Shown in pieces: positions 53,664-64,000 of a stretch of 64,000 bases of DNA. Made by a program: the position numbers and the translations under genes. Location: the NCBI RefSeq assembly GCF_038502225.1, contig NC_091325.1:28747959-28811958 (forward strand), in the 5' to 3' direction. Position 1 is the first letter of the stretch. Each line of letters begins with the position of its first letter. Source of the DNA: Cherax quadricarinatus (taxonomy: Eukaryota; Arthropoda; Malacostraca; Decapoda; Parastacidae). The notes under the pieces were generated by a model, which worked only from the letters and a program-made list of their open reading frames with translations, was not told the origin of the DNA and did no database searches.

Positions 53664-54090
53664 CTAAGTGTGGGAACACCAATCATCACCTTTTTTACAA
53701 TGCTAAGTGTGCAAACACCAATCATCACCTTTGTTACAATGCTAAATGTGCGAACACCAATCATCGCCTTTGTTACAACACTAAGTGTGCAAACACCAAT
53801 CATCGTCTTTGTTACAACGCTAAGTGTGGGAACACCAATCATCACCTTTGTTACAATGCTAAGTGTGCGAACACCGATCATCACCTTTGTTACAACGCTA
53901 AATGTGCGAACACCAATCATCGCCTTTGTTACAACACTAAGTGTGCAAACACCAATCATCGCCTTTGTTACAATGCTGAGTGTGGGAACACCAATCATCA
54001 CGTTTGTTACAACGCTAAGTGTGGAACACCAATTATCACTTTTGTTACAACACTAAATGTGGGAACACCAATCATCACCTTTCTTACAAC
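53664..54090 (+). repeat. 39-bp minisatellite, middle segment (about 11 units)
   Basis: This continues the array interrupted at 38771, beginning with the duplicated CTAAG. It ends TTACAACGCTAA at the LINE-D segment. Confidence 0.93.
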
Positions 54091-55739
54091 GCTAATCGAA
54101 TCGAAGACGACGAGAGCTGTCGTGAGATGTGAAGGATGAAGGATGAGGAAGGATGGAAATACTGGAAAAGGATGGGAAGGAGGGGAAGAGGAGGTATCAA
54201 GGCAAGTGGCCCAACCACTTTGGGACATGTGGTACCGAAGTACTGGAGGCGTAGAAGGAGAAGCTTGGATGATGTCGGTACTTGGCTCACTAGGAGAGGA
54301 TGGCGAAGGCGGCGGCAGGAGCTGGGAGTGTCAGAAGGCAGCAAGCAGGATGAGTTGTATTGAAGGTGGTCGGCTTGAGGCTTGTTAGGCTATTGTACCA
54401 TTAGAAAAAGTCTGGAACTTCGGTATTGGCAATGTCATGAGTCTAAATTTGCGGTCAGGGTCGATCACTGGAGCATTAAGGAGATTGATGACTTCTCTAA
54501 GGAAGAGAGCATGTGATGGTCTACAGACGAACTTGACTTCGTCGTTCTGGAGGAGAGGGATCAATATCTTTGCATCCATTTCTTTAGGATACTCAGGAGT
54601 AGTGAAGAAAGAGACTCCACGTATCGTATTATAGTGTTGTTTATCCTTAGAGTGAGCGACAAGTGAAGTCCATGATTGGTCAGTTTTGTTGGGGTTGGAA
54701 GACGAGGACGCTGCTCGTGTCTTGATGGATGTGGTGGCTGGCGTTAGAGGCGGTTTCTCATTGGTGGAGGAAGGTGAGGCACGTGAGGCATTGAGGGCTC
54801 TGATTGGTTCTTGCCAGTGGCGGTGGCTGGAGGAGGTGGTGGTCTCTCTTTGGTGGATTGCGAAGTAGAGCTGGTTGTTTCTGCAGAAATCAAATCTTGC
54901 AAGTCATCTGGTGCCTCGAAACTGACGATCTTTGTGATAATCTTCAAAACATCGGCTGAAGCAGGACTAACTGGAAAGTTGAATGATGGCAGATTGTTGA
55001 GGGCAAGAATATCATTCATAGTTGTATTGAAACAACCCGGGTTAGCTGCATGTTGCACGTGTGCATACATCAGGCAGTAGTAGAATTTTGTTGAAATATC
55101 TTCTGGTAGAGGAGAGGCTGTGAGTGGTGGAGGTGGCTAAGTGGCTTGCAGAATCTTGGTGGTGGTCGTCTGAAGCTTAGGTATAGCAGCATAAGTAGGA
55201 GAGTTTCCTGTTGACTTCTTAGTTTCTTCTTTCAGTTTCTTAGAGAGGATATCCTTGCGTACTGGACATTTGGCTGCAAGAGTATGGTGATCACTCTTAC
55301 AGCTGATGCAGGTGGGAGCAGCAGTGGAAGTGCAGGAGCGAAAGTCGTGATCTGCAGACCCACAGGTGGAACATCTTATTCTTCACGTGGCAATCAGCAG
55401 TAGAGTGACTATACGAGTAGAATGTCCAACAAGGTGTAATGTAAGTGAATCGTTCAGGCTCAATCTGTCGAGGGTTGATGAGGTAGTAAGAGATGGCCAG
55501 GCCATCAGACAGTGCTCTAGTCGCAATGATAATGTCCAGAAACGTGACCTTGAGCATCAAGGAAGCCTTGGGGATCTTTACAACAGAGTCAATTTTGGCC
55601 CAAGTGTTGAGGTCTTCAAGTGATGACGCAATTTCCTCGATAGACATGTTCGTGATTAGCCTGTCAAGACGTTTCAAGAAAACAGAACGTTTTGCACGAT
55701 GTATGGTGACGTGGAGATGGTAAAACCGCGTATAACATG
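54091..55739 (-). pseudogene. LINE-D ORF1-like (gag-like) segment with zinc knuckles
   Basis: On the minus strand, from 55735 leftwards, the frame shows RLDRLITNMSIEEIASSLED and SYYLINPRQIEPERFTY. In a shifted frame a pair of zinc knuckles follows (CSTCGSADHDFRSC and CISCKSDHHTLAAKC followed by PVRK). A Thr/Pro-rich region leads to FNTTMNDILALNNLPSFNF. This resembles ORF1 of I/Jockey-group LINEs. There are at least two frame changes, and endonuclease and RT are absent. It is bounded on both sides by 39-bp repeats. TACAACGCTAA (left) and TACAACACTAA (right) could be an 11-bp TSD with one mismatch, though the repeat itself could mimic this. Confidence 0.6.
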
Positions 55740-56933
55740 GTACAACACTAAGTGTGCGAACACCAATCATCACCTTCGTTACAACACTAAGTGTGGGAAC
55801 ACAAATCATCACCTTTGTTACAACAATAAGTGTGGGATCGCCAATCATCACCTTCGTTACAACACTAACTGTGGGAACACCAATCATCACATTTGGTACA
55901 ACACTAAGTGTGGGAACACCAATCATCACCTTCGTTACAACACTAAGTGTGGGAACACCAATCATCACCTTCGTTACAACACTAAGTGTGGGAACACCAA
56001 TCATCACCTTCGTTACAACACTAAGTGTGGGAACACCAATCATCACATTTGTTACAACACTAAGTGTGGGAACACCAATCATCACCTTCGTTACAACACT
56101 AAGTGTGGGAACACCAATCATCACCTTCGTTACAACACTAAGTGTGGGAACATCAATCATCACCTTCGTTACAACACTAAATGTGGGAACACCAATCATC
56201 ACCTTTGTTAGAACACTAAGTGTGGGAACACCAATCATCACCTTTGTTAGAACACTAAGTGTGGGAACACCAATCATCACCTTTGTTAGAACACTAAGTG
56301 TGGGAACACCAATCATCACCTTTGTTACAACACTAATTGTGGGAACACCAATCATCACCTTTGTTAGAACACTAAGTGTGGGAACACCAATCATCACCTT
56401 TGTTACAACACTAAGAGTGGGAACACCAATCATCACCTTTGCTAGAACACTAAGTGTGGGAACACCAATCTTCACCTTTGTTACAACACTAAGTGTGGGA
56501 ACACCAATCATCACCTTTGTTAGAACACTAAGTGTGGGAACACCAATCATCACCTTTGTTACAACACTAAGTGTGGGAACACCAATCATCACCTTTGTTA
56601 CAACACTAAGTGTGGGAACACCAATCATCACCTTTGTTAGAACACTAAGTGTGGGAACACCAATCATCACCTTTGTTACAACACTAAGAGTGGGAACACC
56701 AATCATCACCTTTGTTAGAACACTAAGTGTGGGAACACCAATCTTCACCTTCGTTACAACACTAAGTGTGGGAACACCAATCATCACCTTTGTTAGAACA
56801 CTAAGTGTGGGAACACCAATCATCACCTTTGTTAGAACACTAAGTGTGGGAACACCAATCATCACCTTTGTTACAACACTAAGAGTGGGAACACCAATCA
56901 TCACCTTTGTTAGAACACTAAGTGTGGGAACAC
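55740..56933 (+). repeat. 39-bp minisatellite, right segment (about 31 units)
   Basis: Regular 39-bp units alternate between TTCGTTACAACAC and TTTGTTAGAACAC variants, which cluster in sub-blocks. All three plus frames and one minus frame are largely open because of the period. The 425- and 535-residue frames are not considered genes. Confidence 0.95.
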
Positions 56934-57117
56934 AAGTACATATTCACAAGTCACATATACTAAGTCGAGAAGTTATCACATGTCTCCATCAGTGTCTTAA
57001 TTCCTCTCATTTTCTGTGTTTCCAACATTGAAAATAATACTGATATTTGTTGACAACTGCTGACATAAATGTACGTGTAGTGATTACCAAAGTTATTTAG
57101 TGACATGTAAACGTCTA
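56934..57117. other. Spacer between minisatellites
   Basis: About 180 bp of single-copy-looking A/T-rich sequence. Nothing is recognised. Confidence 0.5.
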
Positions 57118-60100
57118 ATGTCCCTGTACTACTGCTGTAATGTTACTGTACTACTGCTGTAATGTTACTGTACTACTGCTGTAATGTTACTGTACTACTG
57201 TTGTAATGTTACTGTACTACTGTTGTAATGTTACTGTACTACTGCTGTAATGTTACTGTACTACTGCTGTAATGTTACTGTACTACTGCTGTAATGTTAC
57301 TGTACTACTGCTGTAATGTTACTGTACTACTGCTGTAATGTTACTGTACTACTGCTGTAATGTTACTGTACTACTGCTGTAATGTTACTGTACTACTGCT
57401 GTAATGTTACTGTACTGCTGCTGTAATGTTACTGTACTACTGCAGTAATGTTACTGTACAACTGCTGTAATGTTACTGTACTACTGCTGTAATGTTACTG
57501 TACTACTGCTGTAATGTTACTGTACTGCTGCTGTAATGTTACTGTACTACTGCCGTAATGTTACTGTACAACTGCTGTAATGTTACAGTACTACTGCTGT
57601 AATGTTACTGTACTACTGCTGTAATGTTACTGTACTACAGCTGTAATGTTACTGTACTACTGCCGTAATGTTACTGTACTATTGCTGTAATGTTACTGTA
57701 CTACTGCTGTAATGTTACTGTACTACTGTTGTAATGTTACAGTACTACTGCTGTAATGTTACTGTACTACTGCTGTAATGTTACTGTACTACTGCTGTAA
57801 TGTTACTGTACTACTGCTGTAATGTTACTGTACTACTGCTGTAATGTCACTGGACTACTGCTGTAATGTTACTGTACTACTGCTGTAATGTTACTGTACT
57901 ACTGCTGTAATGTTACTGTACTACTGCTGTAATGTTACTGTACTACTGCTGTAATGTTACTGTACTACTGCTGTAATGTTACTGTACTACTGCTGTAATG
58001 TTACTGTACTACTGCTGTAATGTCACTGGACTACTGCTGTAATGTTACTGTACTACTGCTGTAATGTTACTGTACAACTGCTGTAATGTTACTGTACTAC
58101 TGCTGTAATGTTACTGTACTACTGCTGTAATGTTACTGTACTATTGCTGTAATTTTACTGTACTACTGCTGTAATGTTACTGTACTACTGCTGTAATGTT
58201 ACTGTACTACTGCTGTAATGTTACAGTACTACTGCTGTAATGTTACTGTACTACTGCTGTAATGTTACTGTACTATTGCTGTAATGTTACTGTACTACAG
58301 CTGCAATGTTACTGTACTACTGCTGTAATGTTACTGTACTATTGCTGTAATGTTACTGTACTACAGCTGTAATGTTACTGTACTACTGCTGTAATGTTAC
58401 TGTACTACAGCTGTAATATTACTGTACTACTGCTGTAATGTTACAGTACTACTGCTGTAATGTTACTGTACTACTGCTGTAATGTTACTGTACTATTGCT
58501 GTAATGTCACTGTACTACTGATGTAATATTACTGTACTACTGCTGTAATGTCACTGTACTACTGCTGTAATGTCACTGTACTACTGCTGTAATGTTACTG
58601 TACTACTGTTGTAATGTCACTGTACTACTGCTGTAATATTACTGTACTACTGTTGTAATGTTACTGTACTACTGCTGTAATGTCACTGTACTACTGCTGT
58701 AATATTACTGTACTACTGTTGTAATGTTACTGTACTACTGTTGTAATGTTACTGTACTACTGCTGTAATGTTACTGTACTACTGCTGTAATATTACTGTA
58801 CTACTGTTGTAATGTTACTGTACTACTGCTGTAATGTTACTGTACTACTGTTGTAATGTTACTGTACTACTGTTGTAATGTTACTGTACTACTGCTGTAA
58901 TGTTACTGTACTACTGCTGTAATATTACTGTACTACTGTTGTAATGTTACTGTACTACTGCTGTAATGTCACTGTACTACTGCTGTAATGTTACTGTACT
59001 ACTGCTGTAATGTCACTGTACTACTGCTGTAATGTTACTGTACTACTGTTGTAATGTCACTGTAATACAGCTGTAATGTCACTGTACTACTGCTGTAATG
59101 TCACTGTACTACTGCTGTAATGTCACTGTACTACTGCTGTAATGTTACTGTACTACTTCTGTAATGTCGCTGTACTACTGCTGTAATGTCACTGTACTAC
59201 TGCTGTAATGTCACTGTACTACTGCTGTAATGTTACTGTACTACTGCTGTAATGTCACTCTACTACTGTTGTAATGTCACTGTACTACTGGTGTAATGTC
59301 ACTGTACGACTGCTGTAAAGTCACTGTACAACTGCTATAATGTCACTGTACTACTGCTGTAATGTTACTGTACTACTGCTGTAATGTCGCTGTACTACTG
59401 CTGTAATGTTACTGTACTACTGCTGTAATGTTACAGTACTACTGCTGTAATGTTACTGTACTACTGCTGTAATGTTACTGTACTACTGCTGTAATGTTAC
59501 TGTACTACTGCTGTAATGTTACTGTACTACTGCTAATGTTACTGTACTACTGCTGTAATGTTACTGTACTACTGCTGTAATGTTACTGTACTACTGCTAA
59601 TGTTACTGTACTACTGCTGTAATGTTACTGTACTACTGCTGTAATGTTACTGTACTACTGTTGTAATGTTACTGTACTACTGTTGTAATGTTACTGTACT
59701 ACTGCTGTAATGTTACTGTACTACTGCTGTAATGTTACTGTACTACTGCTGTAATGTTACAGTACTACTGCTGTAATGTTACTGTACTACTGCTGTAATG
59801 TCACTGTACTACTGCTGTAATGTTACTGTACTACAGCTGTAATGTTACTGTACTACTGCTGTAATGTTGCTGTACTACTGCTGTAATGTTACTGTACTAC
59901 TGCTGTAATGTTACTGTACTACTGTTGTAATGTTACTGTACTACTGCTGTAATGTTACTGTACTACTGCTGTAATGTTACTGTACTACTGCTGTAATGTT
60001 ACAGTACTACTGCTGTAATGTTACTGTACTACTGCTGTAATGTCACTGTACTACTCCTGTAATGTCACTGTACTGCTGCTGTAATGTCACTGTACTACTG

Positions 60101-60153
60101 ATGTAATGTCACTGTACTACTGCTGTAATGTCACTGTACTACTGTTGTAATGT
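57118..60153. repeat. 22-bp minisatellite array, about 138 units
   Basis: The unit ACTGCTGTAATGTTACTGTACT repeats with a period of 22 bp over 3 kb. TGTTAC, TGTCAC and TATTAC variants are grouped in blocks. Rare units are short (TACTGCTAATG near 59534 and 59590). The period is not a multiple of three, so no long frames arise. GTAATGTTAC and GTACTACTGCTGTAATGTTACTGTAC segments are imperfect palindromes. The last unit abuts the Tx1-2 5' end. Confidence 0.97.
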
Positions 60154-60282
60154 CGCATTCGCTGCCTGACCACGGTGGAGTGCGGTTGTCTCGGCACCCC
60201 TCTGCTGTCTTCAGGCGAGCTACCTTAGTTCAGCAACAACCATTGAGTAGTGAGGACGTGCGCTGCTCATTGGGATATCAAC

Positions 60283-61533
60283 ATGGCGGAACATACAGTA
60301 CGGAGAGTGAATACTATCTGCATAGAGCTGGTTCGTGGTACGTTAAGTGGAGATACGATGAACGTCCTTCTCCCTAACATCATCAGGGATACATATGGTA
60401 TTCCCAACGAGGAATTGTATGGCGTCGCCCTTAATGGTTTAACAAGAATCTTTGTGAAATTTCTACGAGTCGATTACTACACAAGAATTGTCGAGCATTA
60501 CCAGGAACAACGCATGAGTGTGAATTCAACGATGGATGTTGTGTTACATGACGTCTCTAAGTACTTCACATGGGTGAAGGTACGGAATGTACCCTTCGAG
60601 GCTACGGCTTATGGCCTGCAGGAGTTTTTTCGAAGTTATGGGACAGTGCATTCTGCAACAATGGGGGTGTGGAGGGATGGTCCATATGAAGGAATGCCGG
60701 AAGGTTCTTACACCCTTAAAATGACCTTAACAAGGCCTATACCATCCTATGTTACGATGATCGGTTGTAGAACACAGGTTTATGTGTACTATGCTGGGCA
60801 AAGGAAAACATGTCGTCTATGTAGCTCTTATGAGCACATGGCAGCCCAGTGTCCTAGGAGGCGGGCTTCTCGAATTCTCGACACTCCAATTGTGATTCAA
60901 CAGTCGTGTAATTTGGTGCCTGGCTCTGATGCCTCGGGAGGCCGGAGGAATGACCTCTGGAGCGAAGAGGTCGACCGGGAGGTGGCGGCGGCGGAGACAT
61001 GTGTCACTCTCCCAGGGGCGTCGGGGGAGTTGAAGGTGACATCTGAGGAGACTTTCGTCCAGGAAGCTTCAACCCAGGATGGGTTATTGGCAGATGTGAT
61101 CAAGGATTTTTTGGATGAGGAGGAACCCTGTGCAAAAGGTGTCCTTAGTTCATGTGAAGCTGGAACTTTGGAGGGACAACAAATTGTTGAGGAAGACTTG
61201 AGTAAGATTGGGCGGGAGCATGTGGTGGCCGTGGAGGTACACCAGGAGGAATTGTCTGAGGGTGATATGTGTGTAAGTGTGAGTTCTAGGAAACGAACTG
61301 CGGCATCAGAGATAGATGAGGTCATTACCCCAGGGCAGAGGCTGGGGAAGAAGTCATGGGCAGCGGTTGTGGAGCCGAGGACACATAGTGGTAGAGGTGT
61401 GCCTGAGTTGCAAATTGGGAAAGGGAGGGGGGAAGTGACTGCACAGGAAAACTCGAGTGGCAAAGGAACACGTAATATGAAAAGTGCAGTGGGTAAATCC
61501 CAGAGGCATAGGGGAAAGCCGCCCCTTCTGTAA
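60283..61533 (+). CDS. Tx1-2 ORF1: zinc-knuckle RNA-binding protein
   Basis: This is a 416-residue intact ORF1. The ATG at 60283 (CAACATGGCGG) is preferred to the upstream in-frame ATG at 60250 because Tx1-1 starts at the equivalent place. The N-terminal half is conserved with Tx1-1 (NVLLPNIIRDTYGIPNEEL, FTWVKVRNVPFEA, an RRM-like segment). One zinc knuckle, CRLCSSYEHMAAQC, lies near residue 177. The C-terminal half is acidic, then basic near the end (SQRHRGKPPLL). It probably packages element RNA. The minus-strand 188-residue frame is a shadow. Confidence 0.85.
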   Translation: MAEHTVRRVNTICIELVRGTLSGDTMNVLLPNIIRDTYGIPNEELYGVALNGLTRIFVKFLRVDYYTRIVEHYQEQRMSVNSTMDVVLHDVSKYFTWVKVRNVPFEATAYGLQEFFRSYGTVHSATMGVWRDGPYEGMPEGSYTLKMTLTRPIPSYVTMIGCRTQVYVYYAGQRKTCRLCSSYEHMAAQCPRRRASRILDTPIVIQQSCNLVPGSDASGGRRNDLWSEEVDREVAAAETCVTLPGASGELKVTSEETFVQEASTQDGLLADVIKDFLDEEEPCAKGVLSSCEAGTLEGQQIVEEDLSKIGREHVVAVEVHQEELSEGDMCVSVSSRKRTAASEIDEVITPGQRLGKKSWAAVVEPRTHSGRGVPELQIGKGRGEVTAQENSSGKGTRNMKSAVGKSQRHRGKPPLL

Positions 61534-61535
61534 TT

Positions 61536-64000
61536 TTCAGATGTGTCACGCTTAATGTTAATGGACTTAAGACTGAGGTCAAGAAAGTTTGGTTGGAGTG
61601 GTTTTTAAGGCGGTTTGATGTTGACATATGCTTTTTGCAAGAGCATAATCACAGGGCTGGTAGTGTGTTGAGGGTGAAAGGATATCGGATGTATGTAACC
61701 AGTGGTTTGCAATTGAAAGGTGGGGTAGCAGTTGCGGTAAAGGAGACCAGCCCCTTGCGTGTCATCGGTTGGGAAGAGGGGGGGGGGGTGGGAGGATCGT
61801 GAGGGTGGATGGCGTCTGGGGTGAGAGTCGAGTTAGTTTCGTGGGAGTTTACATGCCAGCAACTAGTAATATCAGGGTAAAAGTAGATTTTGTCAGAGAG
61901 GTATTGCTGTATCACTTGAGAGGTTTGCCTGCTATAGCAGTAATAGGAGGTGATTGGAATTGTGTGATTAGGAGTGGTGATGTCGAACCGAGAGGGGCGG
62001 GTTGTGTGCTGAGTGTGCTGAGGGATGTATTGCGAGATATTGGGGTTGTTGATGTGGTGGGGAGGGGGGGTTACCTAGTGGAGCATACGTTCGTCCGTAG
62101 GGGATATGAAGCGCGATTAGACAGAATTTATATTAAGCAGGGTATAGATGTTGTGAGGGTGCAAACCTTCGATGTGGGGTTTTCTGATCACAGAGCGGTA
62201 ATAGCAGATTTGATGTGGGATGGAGTGGTGCGTATTTATTCTGGGTACTGGAAATTAAATGTAAGGCTTCTTAAGGAGGAGGGGGAGGGGCCTTTTTTCA
62301 GTGATTGGTGGTTGCCTTTTTGGGAGGCTAGGAACAGGGAGATAGATCTGTTAGATTGGTGGGAAATGCAGGCAAAACCTGGAATAGCGAATTTTTTTAA
62401 GGCTAGGGGACGAGAGGAGGCGAGGTGGCGTTTTGGGTTGCAAAATTATCTGGAGGGACAGTTGCAAGATTGTTATGTTGGGGGAGGTGGTAGGAGGGAT
62501 GATATGGACAGACTGCGGAGTAGAATAGCTGAATTACACAATGATAGGTTTGATGCAATTAGGGTTAGGGCGGGGTTAGAGGATGTTTTGTGGGGTGATA
62601 AACCGTCTGGGTATGTTTTACGTAAATTTCGGGACCGACAGAGTGTAACCACCATTCTACAATTGGAGACAAGCCCTGGGGTGGGAGGGTATCCAGTGGG
62701 TCGAGTCCTATCCAATACGGAAAGTATGAGTCTCTATGCTGATAGTTGGTTTAGAGAGAAATGGAGTTGGAGGGAGGGGGGTTCCTGGGAGGGTATTTTT
62801 GAAGGGGGGTTCCATAGCGTTTTAAGTGAGCAGGATAGAGTGGGGTTGGAGGTTGGTATAAGTGAGGTTGAGGTGGAAGAGGAAGTTTTCGGGATGAGTA
62901 CCGGGAAAACACCAGGGATAGACGGTATACCAAATGATTTTTATAGAGCACATTGGGGGTGTATTAGGCAGTGTTTTGTTAGGCTATTGGACCATATGTT
63001 AACTAGTGGGAAGTTGGGCATATCGCAAAGTACGGGTGTCATAGTTTTGGTGCCAAAGAAGGGGGGGGGGTAGAGAGTTGAGTGCTTACCGTGCAATATC
63101 TTTGATGTGCGCTGATTACAAGGTTTTTGCGAAAATTTTGGGTAATAGACTGAAGAAGGTCATGGGGTCGGTGATACATGGGGGACAGTTTGGTATCCCG
63201 GGGAGGAGTATGCGGGTAGGTCATGGTCGTATTCGGGATTTCCTTGAGGGTAGTAATAAGGGAGGTATTCTAGGTCTGGATTGGGAGAAAGCTTATGATT
63301 ATGATAGGGAATTTTTGATTGAGAGTATGGTGAGAATGGGTTTTGGAGGGAGGGTGGTTGGATGGGTGAGGACTTTGTATGAGAATGCATCAATGAGAGT
63401 ACAGGTAAATGGGAGGTTGGGTAGTTCAGTAAGCATGGGAAGGGGTTTAAGGCAGGGGTGTCCACTCTCCCAAATACTCTTTGCATGTATGCAGAATCCT
63501 TTCTATGTTCTGGTTGATGGTGGGATGGGAAGGTTGGGGGAGAGTGGAGGATATTGTGGGAATATTGTTGGTTAAGTAGATGATACAACTGTTTTACTTA
63601 ATGAGATTGAAGATTTAAGAAAAGTGGGAAGGGTAATTGAGATTTTTGGGAATGCTACTGGGATGAGAGTTAATAAGCAGAAATCACGGTTGTTGGAGGT
63701 AGGCGCTTGGGTAGGAGGGACCTTGGGGGAGGAGTTTGGTTGGATAACTGTAGATAGGCTAAAGATTTGTGGGATTTTGTTTTTGGCAGATGCACAGGAG
63801 AGCAGGAGGGTTAATTCAGAAATGGTAATGGACAGAGCTTTGAGTAGGCTGAGGAGTCTAAGGGCCGGGGATGTAACCTTGCATCAAAGGGTTGTGGTGG
63901 TAAATACGCTGATTTATAGTAAGGTGTGGGGAGTGGCGGAAATTTACCCATTAAGAAGTCAGGATATTATGGAAATGCAAAGAAGGGTCTTAAGGTATGT
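61536..64000 (+). pseudogene. Tx1-2 ORF2: endonuclease-reverse transcriptase, frameshifted
   Basis: The endonuclease begins right after the ORF1 stop (VTLNVNGLKT, CFLQEHNHR, GGVAVAVKETSP). A frameshift at an 11-G run (61778-61788) leads to VIGGDWNCV, GFSDHRAV and the RT entry GKTPGIDGIPNDFYRAHWG, VIVLVPKKGGG. A second frameshift at a 10-G run (63061-63070) leads to LSAYRAISLMCADYKVFAK, GQFGIPGRSMRVGH and RGLRQGCPLSQILFACM. In the catalytic motif the Tyr codon is a TAA stop (63573-63575) before VDDTT. The rest stays open to the window end. Both frameshifts fall in G homopolymers, so sequencing error is possible. Confidence 0.85.

Larger units (their letters stand above)
60154..64000 (+). mobile_element. 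Tx1-2: L1/Tx1-like LINE, runs off window
   Basis: The 5' UTR (60154-60282), complete ORF1 and most of ORF2 are present. The 5' UTR is of similar size to that of Tx1-1 (about 93 bp), so this copy is probably close to full length at the 5' end. It is inserted at the edge of the 22-bp array. The 3' end is outside the window. Confidence 0.88.

Noticed and set aside
55297..57031. Plus frame of 425 and minus frame of 535 residues
   Set aside because: Both are by-products of the 39-bp period. The minus frame also runs into a LINE-D ORF1 fragment, making a false chimera.
38386..60153. Regular repeats resembling a CRISPR array
   Set aside because: Units are contiguous with no unique spacers, there are no cas genes, and the context is eukaryotic retroelements.

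Overview
This window looks like repeat-dominated nuclear DNA from an arthropod, most likely a decapod crustacean. That is inferred from the mix of CR1/L2-like, Tx1/L1-like and Jockey-like LINEs, BEL/Pao LTR retrotransposons, a GIY-YIG Penelope-like element and long micro/minisatellites; it was not checked against a database. I find no convincing host gene, tRNA or rRNA. Nearly every long open frame is a retrotransposon ORF or an artefact of a tandem repeat whose period is divisible by three. Labels used here: BEL-1 (LTR tip TGTGGAAAAT), BEL-2 (LTR tip TGTGGAGAAAT), CR1-1, LINE-A (L2/CR1-like with an AC-repeat tail), LINE-B (Jockey/R1-like with a poly-A tail), LINE-C (RT with a TTAC-type tail), LINE-D (ORF1 only), Tx1-1 and Tx1-2 (L1/Tx1-like). 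Layout, 1-15.5 kb: the 3' part of a LINE-A copy with an AC-repeat tail and a second LINE-A 3' end; a pyrimidine-rich block; a minus-strand LINE-B split by a BEL-1 solo LTR (2841-4031, TSD GCTTG); then a deleted BEL-1 derivative (4441-14459, TSD GTTTG). The 3' LTR of that derivative is split by a nearly complete CR1-1 (7415-14072), and the RT gene of CR1-1 is split by a 2.6-kb array of 377-bp units carrying hammerhead-ribozyme-like motifs (10475-13082, 12-bp TSD). 15.5-26.1 kb: a full-length, apparently young BEL-1 (15570-23529, TSD TAATT, LTRs differing by about three changes) set inside an older repeat and LINE-C context. 26.1-38.2 kb: an L2-like ORF1-endonuclease fragment cut by a minus-strand Penelope element with RT and GIY-YIG endonuclease, an inverted Penelope end, a 5'-truncated LINE-B, a 4.3-kb array of 57-bp repeats with higher-order duplications, and a second Penelope 3' end. 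38.2-57 kb: a 39-bp minisatellite array split by BEL-2 (38772-53663, TSD CTAAG) and by a LINE-D ORF1 segment; BEL-2 is itself split by Tx1-1 (41823-47760) and by an unclassified 913-bp insertion (48055-48967). 57-64 kb: a 3-kb array of 22-bp repeats followed by the Tx1-2 LINE, which runs off the window. The order of events is readable from nesting: minisatellite, then BEL-2, then Tx1-1; and BEL-1 derivative, then CR1-1, then ribozyme array. The most interesting system is the ribozyme-bearing 377-bp array. It resembles the non-autonomous retrozyme-type elements known from animals. It shares its terminal hairpin and a CAATAAAG...TAAGTGT end with the Penelope copies in this window, which suggests, but does not prove, that Penelope machinery mobilised it.
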